DNA of 64,000 bases from Marivita lacus. Lineage in GTDB: Bacteria > Pseudomonadota > Alphaproteobacteria > Rhodobacterales > Rhodobacteraceae. This document shows, one piece after another, positions 57,654 through 64,000 of the stretch. Where the stretch lies: NCBI RefSeq assembly GCF_014637725.1, contig NZ_BMFC01000002.1, positions 434,907-498,906 of the forward strand. The letters run 5' to 3'. The first letter of the stretch is position 1; each line of letters starts with the position of its first letter. Made by a program: the position numbers and the translations under genes. The notes beneath the pieces are model-generated. The model worked only from the letters and a program-made list of their open reading frames with translations, had not been told where the DNA came from and did no database searches.

Positions 57654-58669
57654 CCGCGCCGCTTCTTGAAATCGATACCGTCTCCAAGCGGTTCCCGCTG
57701 AAGGCCACGCTGGCCGACAAGGTCGCCGCGCGTCTGGCCGGGCGTCGCGCTGGCGGGGCGGTCCATGCCGTGACGGACGTGTCTCTGACCGTGGATCGCG
57801 GTGAAGTGGTTGGCATTGTGGGCGAATCGGGATGTGGAAAGTCGACCTTGGGCCGTATCGTATCGGGCATCTACGCGCCCACCGAGGGCACGGTGCTGCT
57901 TGATGGCAAGCCGATTGCCACGGGACGGGAAGACCACGTCAACAAGCTGACAACACGGGTGCAGATGATCCACCAGGATCCCTTCGCAAGCCTCAATCCC
58001 CGGATGAAAGTGGGCGAAACCATCTCGGAAGGTCCGCGCACCCACGGCATCGTGTCCGCCTCTGAAGTCACCGACCGGACACGCGCGCTGCTTGAACAGG
58101 TGGGACTCAGGGGCGACTATGCCGACCGCCTGCCGCACCAGTTTTCCGGTGGCCAGAGGCAGCGGATCGCCATCGCGCGCGCGCTCGCCATGCAGCCCGA
58201 TCTGCTGGTTCTCGACGAGGCGGTGGCCTCGCTGGACGTGTCGATCCAGGCGCAGGTCCTGAACCTGTTCCTCGATCTGCGCCGCGATCTTGGCCTGACG
58301 GCGCTTTTCATCAGCCACGACCTGTCCGTGGTGCGTCATGTCTGCGACCGGGTCGCGATCATGTATCTTGGCCGCGTGGTCGAGCTGGCCAGCGCGGAGC
58401 GGCTCTATGCCGACCCCAAACACCCCTATACTCAGGCGCTCTTTGCCTCGGTGCCGACGCTGGGCACGGGGCGGCAGGATTTTCGCCCGATCAAGGGCGA
58501 GATCCCGTCGCCCATCGACCCGCCGCCGGGCTGTGCGTTCCACCCGCGCTGTCCATTCGCCGGTCCGCGATGCCGCGCAGAAATTCCGCGCCTGACCGAA
58601 GCAGGATCAGGGCGCACCGTGGCGTGTCACCTGAACGATGGTGGCGTGGGTCAGGAAGCGGCAGCATGA
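57650..58669 (+). CDS. Peptide ABC transporter ATPase (DppF type)
   Basis: 339-residue partner ATPase. Walker A GESGCGKS, Q-loop IHQDPFASLNPRM, signature FSGGQRQRIAIA, Walker B LLVLDEAVASLD (Ala where Pro-Thr/Ser is usual, EAV in place of EPV) and H-loop FISHDLSVV are present, with a C-terminal CAFHPRCPFAGPRC cluster. The start at 57650 was chosen for the 4-bp overlap with the preceding gene. The stop overlaps the carboxypeptidase start. Confidence 0.94.
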   Translation: MTAPLLEIDTVSKRFPLKATLADKVAARLAGRRAGGAVHAVTDVSLTVDRGEVVGIVGESGCGKSTLGRIVSGIYAPTEGTVLLDGKPIATGREDHVNKLTTRVQMIHQDPFASLNPRMKVGETISEGPRTHGIVSASEVTDRTRALLEQVGLRGDYADRLPHQFSGGQRQRIAIARALAMQPDLLVLDEAVASLDVSIQAQVLNLFLDLRRDLGLTALFISHDLSVVRHVCDRVAIMYLGRVVELASAERLYADPKHPYTQALFASVPTLGTGRQDFRPIKGEIPSPIDPPPGCAFHPRCPFAGPRCRAEIPRLTEAGSGRTVACHLNDGGVGQEAAA

Positions 58670-60192
58670 ACGATCTGAACAATCTTGTGGCCCGTCTGAA
58701 CGACGTGCTCTGTGCCGTGAATACACTGGTGTGGGATTCGCGCACCATGATGCCGAAAGGCGGCGCCGAAACGCGGGGTCACCAGATCGCAACGCTCAAG
58801 GGCATCGCGCGGACCATGATCCTTTCCGCCGAGATGCGCGACGCGGGTGCCGCCGCGCTGGAGCAGACATCCGGGCGCGATGCGTTCGATCCCGAGCGTC
58901 GCGCCGCCGAGGCGGTGCAGGCAGCGATCCTGCACCATGAACGTATTCCAGCCGACCTGTTGCGCGCTCAGGCAGAACAGAGCACGCTGGCCGGCGCGGC
59001 CTGGGCCGAAGCCCGCGCGGCTGCCGATTTCGCGATTTTCCGACCTTATCTGGAACGGACGGTTGCGCTGGCGCGCGAACAGGCCGAGGCGCTTGGGTAC
59101 AAGGATCATCCCTACGACCCGATGGTCGCAATCTTCGAACCGCGCGAGACCGCCGCATCGCTCGACGCCTTCTTCAAGACCCTTCGCGCAGGGATCCTGC
59201 CCATCCTCGATGCCGCAAGGGGCCGGCCCAAGCTGCGCACCGACTTCCTGTATCGCGACTATCCCGAGGCGGGTCAGAAGGCGTTTGCTCAGGAAACGGC
59301 GCGCCTGCTGGGGCTGGATGACAGCCGCAGCCGGCTTGACACCACGGTGCACCCGTTCGAGATCAGTTTTACCCGAAATGACGTCAGGATCACCTCGCGC
59401 TGGGTCCGCAACTACCTGCCGATGTCGATCTTCGGCTCGATCCACGAAACCGGTCACGCGCTTTATGAACTGGGGGCTGACCCGTCGATCACCAGAACCG
59501 CGCATGCCACCGACATGATCGGGCTTTATGCCGTGGCCGGAACGAGTTTCGGCATGCATGAAAGCCAGTCGCGCCTGCTGGAAAACCACGTCGGCCGAAG
59601 CCCGGCCTTCTGGGCGCAGAACTTTGCGCGGCTGCGCGATACCTTTCCCGACCAGCTTTCCGATGTGACCGAGGGTGACTTCATCGCCGCGGTGAACCGG
59701 GTCGAACCCGGTCTCATCCGGGTCGAGGCAGACGAGCTGAGCTATGACATCCACATCATGCTGCGTGTCGAGATCGAAATGGCGCTGATGGACGGATCGC
59801 TGAAGGTGGCTGACATCCCTGAGGTCTGGAATGCCGCGATCCAGCGCGATCTTGGCCTGACAGTGCCCGGCGACGATCTGGGTTGTCTTCAGGATGTGCA
59901 TTGGTCGTCCGGATATATCGGGTCGTTCCCAACCTACACGATCGGCAATGTCACGGCGGCCCAGATCATGGCGCATCTCGACACCACGCGGCCGGATATC
60001 CGGGCCGATCTGGAAATGGCCGAAACGGCCTCCATCCGCGCGGCACTCGGGGATCTTGTCTGGCGACACGGCAGATCACGCAGCAGGGGTGAAATCCTGA
60101 CGTCGATCGGTGCAACCCCGAACGATCCGACAGCCTATCTCGACTACCTCTCGGGGAAATTCGCTCCGGCGCTGGCATCGTCCAGCGCCTGA
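58666..60192 (+). CDS. M32-family metallocarboxypeptidase
   Basis: 508-residue thermostable carboxypeptidase 1-type enzyme. The HEXXH zinc motif is HETGH at 260-264 (FGSIHETGHALYELG), preceded by the family HPF motif in TTVHPFEISF and RITSRW and followed by GMHESQSRLLEN and the GLIRVEADELSYDIHIMLR region. It removes C-terminal residues from peptides in the cytosol, presumably those brought in by the importer to which it is coupled (4-bp overlap). No signal peptide. Confidence 0.95.
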   Translation: MNDLNNLVARLNDVLCAVNTLVWDSRTMMPKGGAETRGHQIATLKGIARTMILSAEMRDAGAAALEQTSGRDAFDPERRAAEAVQAAILHHERIPADLLRAQAEQSTLAGAAWAEARAAADFAIFRPYLERTVALAREQAEALGYKDHPYDPMVAIFEPRETAASLDAFFKTLRAGILPILDAARGRPKLRTDFLYRDYPEAGQKAFAQETARLLGLDDSRSRLDTTVHPFEISFTRNDVRITSRWVRNYLPMSIFGSIHETGHALYELGADPSITRTAHATDMIGLYAVAGTSFGMHESQSRLLENHVGRSPAFWAQNFARLRDTFPDQLSDVTEGDFIAAVNRVEPGLIRVEADELSYDIHIMLRVEIEMALMDGSLKVADIPEVWNAAIQRDLGLTVPGDDLGCLQDVHWSSGYIGSFPTYTIGNVTAAQIMAHLDTTRPDIRADLEMAETASIRAALGDLVWRHGRSRSRGEILTSIGATPNDPTAYLDYLSGKFAPALASSSA

Positions 60193-60193
60193 C

Positions 60194-61105
60194 ATGTCAA
60201 TGGACTTACTGAAACCCCACGCGGGTGTCACGGGCGCGGACAATCTGCGCGGCGCAATCCTGTTGGCGATTGCCGCTGTCCTGTTCACGCTCGAGGCGAC
60301 ACTGGTGCGGGCCACGGCGCCTTTGGCCAACGAGGCGCAGATCGTGTTCTTCCGCTCCGCCGCGCAGCTTGCGCTGTCGCTCGTGATCCTCTGGCGGATC
60401 GGGGACTGGGGCCGCCTTGCGACATCGCGGCCGGGACTTCACATCATCCGAGGGCTGACCAGCCTGTCGATGTGGTGGCTGTATTATGCCAGTTTTCGTC
60501 TTCTGGACTTGGCGCTTGCGACGACCTTGACCTTCACGACCTCGCTTTTCGTCGTGGCCCTCGCGGCCCCGCTGCTGGGCGAACACGTGGGTCGGGTCCG
60601 CTGGGCCGCGACGATCATCGGATTTGTCGGCATTGCCGTAGCGGTCGGGCCCGCAGCGGATGTCTCGATCCACGGGGTGGGCATCGGTCTGCTGGCCGCC
60701 GCGGGCGGTGCGGCCATCGTCATCCTGAACCGCCTGCTGGGCCGGACCGAGAACACCATGACGATCATGACCTGGATCGGCGTGGTCACGACCATCGGCT
60801 CGACCCCGGTTGCATGGCTTCTGTGGGAGCCGCTTGCCCTGCGGGATGCGGCGCTGGTCTGTCTCACGGGTTTGCTGGGCGCCTTCGGGATGCTGCTGAC
60901 AATCGAGGCCTACCGGGTTGGAGAGGCCAGCGCGCTGGCCCCGGTGCCCTATATCCGCTTCGTCGTTGCCGCGGTGGTGGGCATGGTCTTTTTCGGCGAA
61001 ACTCCGGGGGCCGCACTTCTGATCGGCGCCTCCCTCGTGGTGGGGGCGTCAATCCTCGCGGTGCGTCACGAGATGCGGCAGGGGCTGACCGCGCCGCATC
61101 GCTGA
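60194..61105 (+). CDS. EamA/DMT-family transporter
   Basis: 303-residue membrane protein with ten hydrophobic segments in two EamA repeats (AILLAIAAVLFTLEATLVRATAPLANEAQIVFFRSAAQL and GIGLLAAAGGAAIVILNRLLGRTENTMTIMTWIG), each ending with the usual GE(H/T) helix (LLGEHVGRVRWAATIIGFVGI; FFGETPGAALLIGASLVV). Such carriers often export amino acids or metabolites. It follows the carboxypeptidase gene by one base and closes the importer operon, so it may export an end product. Confidence 0.88.
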   Translation: MSMDLLKPHAGVTGADNLRGAILLAIAAVLFTLEATLVRATAPLANEAQIVFFRSAAQLALSLVILWRIGDWGRLATSRPGLHIIRGLTSLSMWWLYYASFRLLDLALATTLTFTTSLFVVALAAPLLGEHVGRVRWAATIIGFVGIAVAVGPAADVSIHGVGIGLLAAAGGAAIVILNRLLGRTENTMTIMTWIGVVTTIGSTPVAWLLWEPLALRDAALVCLTGLLGAFGMLLTIEAYRVGEASALAPVPYIRFVVAAVVGMVFFGETPGAALLIGASLVVGASILAVRHEMRQGLTAPHR

Positions 61106-61216
61106 CGGTTCTGCTTCTCGCGTGGTGCATGCGCGAGATTGCCCCTTTACCAATGCGATGCCCAGTTCTGGGTATGTCTATCAAGCCCGCCCATGTTCTC
61201 ATGCACATCGGGGACC

Positions 61217-61242
61217 AAAAACTCGCCAATTCGGTGATTTTT
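61217..61242. terminator. AT-rich hairpin between the EamA and guaB genes
   Basis: AAAAA-c-TCgCC (from 61217) pairs with GGtGATTTTT (61233-61242), giving A- and T-rich arms on both sides, as in bidirectional terminators between convergent genes. The stem has one bulge and one G-T pair. Confidence 0.35.
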
Positions 61243-61260
61243 CGGCATGTTATGAGACAC

Positions 61261-62736
<1,476 letters not shown>

Positions 62737-62846
62737 TTAGGCACGTCCCTATTGCATGGGTTGCCCTTGGGGGAAAGCCCCAATCCGCCCTTTACCCCTG
62801 CGCGGCGCTGCCGCAGTCTGGCCGCGACCAAACAGGAGCGACTCCC

Positions 62847-63806
62847 ATGTCCCACGGATACGATGCAGGCCGCCTGAACCTGCCCTTCACCGGCATCTGC
62901 ACCTTTGCCCGCAGCCCCTATCAACCGGACTGGAGCACCATCGACGCCGATGTGGCCATTCTCGGCGCACCGTTCGATGCGGGCACGCAATGGCGCGCGG
63001 GTGCACGGTTCGGCCCGCGCGGCGTGCGCGAGGCCTCGACGCTGTTCAGCTTCGGCCATGCAGGCGCCTATGACCACGAAGACGACGTGACATACCTGTT
63101 CAACACGCGCATCGTCGATCTGGGAGATGCCGACATCATCCACACAGACACCGCGCAAAGTCACGCCAATATCGCATCCGGCGTGCGCGCGATCCGCGAG
63201 GCCGGGGCGCTGCCGGTGGTGATCGGCGGGGATCATTCGATCAACATTCCCTGCATCGACGCGTTCGAGGGCGCGGATCCGTTTCACATCCTGCAGATCG
63301 ACGCGCATCTCGATTTTGTCGATGAACGCCACGGCGTGCGCAACGGTCACGGCAACCCGATGCGCCGCGCCTCCGAGAAACCCTGGGTCAGCGGGATGAC
63401 ACAGGTCGGCATCCGGAATGTCAGCTCCACCGCCCGCGAAGGCTATGAGGATGCACGGGCGCGCGGCTCCGACATCCTGTCGGTGCGGCAGGCCCGCGCG
63501 CTGGGCCCCGAAGCTGTGGCGCACCGCCTTCCACTGGGCGCGCCCGTCTACATCACCATCGACATCGACGCCTTCTGCCCCTCCATCGCGCCGGGCACCG
63601 GCACGCCGAGCCATGGCGGGTTTCTTTATTACGATGTGCTCGAACTGCTGCAGCACGTGGCGCGGCGCCACAAGATCGTGGGCATCGACCTTGTCGAGGT
63701 GGCACCGGATTACGACCCGACCGGATCGACCTCGATCCTCGCGGCGCAGGTTCTGATGAACCTTCTGGGCTTCATCTTTCACGCCAAGGACCAGCAGGGC
63801 AGATAG
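62847..63806 (+). CDS. speB: Agmatinase / ureohydrolase
   Basis: 319-residue binuclear-manganese ureohydrolase. The metal motifs are GGDHS (127-131), DAHLD (152-156) and TIDIDAFCPSIAPGTGTP, with GAPFDAGTQWRAGARFGPRGVREAS early in the protein. The residues fit agmatinase (agmatine to putrescine and urea), but guanidinobutyrase or related guanidine hydrolases share these motifs. GGAGCGA precedes the start. It is divergent from guaB. Confidence 0.88.
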   Translation: MSHGYDAGRLNLPFTGICTFARSPYQPDWSTIDADVAILGAPFDAGTQWRAGARFGPRGVREASTLFSFGHAGAYDHEDDVTYLFNTRIVDLGDADIIHTDTAQSHANIASGVRAIREAGALPVVIGGDHSINIPCIDAFEGADPFHILQIDAHLDFVDERHGVRNGHGNPMRRASEKPWVSGMTQVGIRNVSSTAREGYEDARARGSDILSVRQARALGPEAVAHRLPLGAPVYITIDIDAFCPSIAPGTGTPSHGGFLYYDVLELLQHVARRHKIVGIDLVEVAPDYDPTGSTSILAAQVLMNLLGFIFHAKDQQGR

Positions 63807-63912
63807 CGGCGCACCCCGCGCCCTGCCGATTTCCGCCGGCCTGTCACGCGCGTGTTGCACTCGGGCGGTGGGCTGCGTTCACTGAACAGAAAATCCGACT
63901 CGGCAGGGCTAC

Positions 63913-64000
63913 ATGACAAAACCTCTTGCAGGCATCACGATCCTCGATCTCACCCATGTGCTGGCCGGGCCGTTCTGCTCCATGACGCTGGCCGATCTGG
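63913..64000 (+). CDS. CaiB/BaiF CoA-transferase family protein (5' end only)
   Basis: The first 29 codons read MTKPLAGITILDLTHVLAGP then FCSMTLADL, the standard N-terminus of class III CoA-transferases (DLTxVLAGPxxxxxLADLG). The rest is outside the window, so substrate and integrity cannot be judged. Confidence 0.85.
   Translation, partial: MTKPLAGITILDLTHVLAGPFCSMTLADL

Larger units (their letters stand above)
46970..61260. other. Candidate 14.3-kb genomic island at the guaB 3' end
   Basis: The segment is bounded by the decayed guaB tail on one side and the intact guaB tail on the other, in the same orientation. Between them are two divergent operons for peptide import and amide hydrolysis, and no housekeeping gene. 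The first interior bases (about 46970-47035) are AT-rich. No integrase, transposase or terminal inverted repeat is present, so the mobility genes may be lost, or recombination rather than integration may explain it. Confidence 0.5.

Overview
The window is chromosomal DNA from a GC-rich alphaproteobacterium, almost certainly a Rhodobacteraceae (Roseobacter-group) member. This rests on the gene families and their arrangement (cckA beside recA/alaS, class II DAHP synthase beside a GlxA-type regulator, bdhA with a patatin, psuK-psuG, yicC-gmk) and on the alphaproteobacterial LexA box (GTTC-N7-GTTC) and CtrA boxes (TTAA-N7-TTAA). Coding density is high. I see no rRNA, tRNA, CRISPR array, insertion sequence, transposase or integrase.

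Layout. 1-3 kb: the end of a branched-chain amino-acid ABC operon (ATPase cut by the window edge, binding protein) and a PQQ sugar dehydrogenase. 3-8.3 kb: a CDF metal transporter, an unrecognised beta-rich protein, a GlxA-like regulator, class II DAHP synthase and a PAS protein. 8.4-14.4 kb: yicC-gmk-gamma carbonic anhydrase, a HupE/UreJ protein, an orphan Tat-exported peptide-binding protein and an unrecognised coiled-coil tail-anchored protein. 14.5-16.5 kb: rpsB-tsf with a good promoter and terminator. 17-26 kb: a soluble PhoR-like kinase with a PLP enzyme, psuK-psuG, a DUF502 protein, patatin-bdhA, an orphan YejA-like binding protein and an entericidin-like lipoprotein. 26-36 kb: an XRE-cupin regulator, acyl-CoA synthetase, FrnE-like thiol protein, K+ channel, MFS pump, icd, a YitT protein, an orphan MttB-family methyltransferase, an SMR pump and an outer-membrane barrel. 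36-47 kb: typA, alaS, recA, a sulfotransferase-like gene, cckA and an RsmB-type methyltransferase. 61-64 kb: guaB, agmatinase and the start of a CaiB/BaiF CoA-transferase.

The most unusual part is 46.9-61.3 kb. Just upstream of the rRNA methyltransferase gene lies a decayed copy of the last 19 codons plus stop of guaB (46910-46969). The intact guaB tail is at 61261-61320, same orientation, 14.35 kb away. This suggests that guaB and the methyltransferase gene were once adjacent and that about 14.3 kb was inserted at the guaB 3' end. The insert holds two divergent, tightly overlapping operons around a GntR regulator. One encodes the regulator, a creatininase-family amidohydrolase, a ketopantoate-reductase-like enzyme, an SDR, a polysaccharide-deacetylase/cyclic-imidase-like hydrolase, an isoaspartyl peptidase and a GNAT enzyme. 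The other encodes a complete dipeptide-type ABC importer, an M32 carboxypeptidase and an EamA transporter. Two near-identical operator-like sites sit at the two ends of the divergent promoter region. I infer an inducible import-and-degradation system for peptides with cyclised or isomerised (succinimide/isoaspartyl, lactam) residues. I do not recognise it as a described pathway.

Regulatory sites read directly from the sequence include perfect CtrA boxes upstream of cckA and in the PAS-gene/yicC intergenic region, a LexA box at recA, a strong-RBS micro-ORF overlapping the sulfotransferase start, and a possible small RNA or micropeptide gene ending in a strong minus-strand terminator at 24147-24174.
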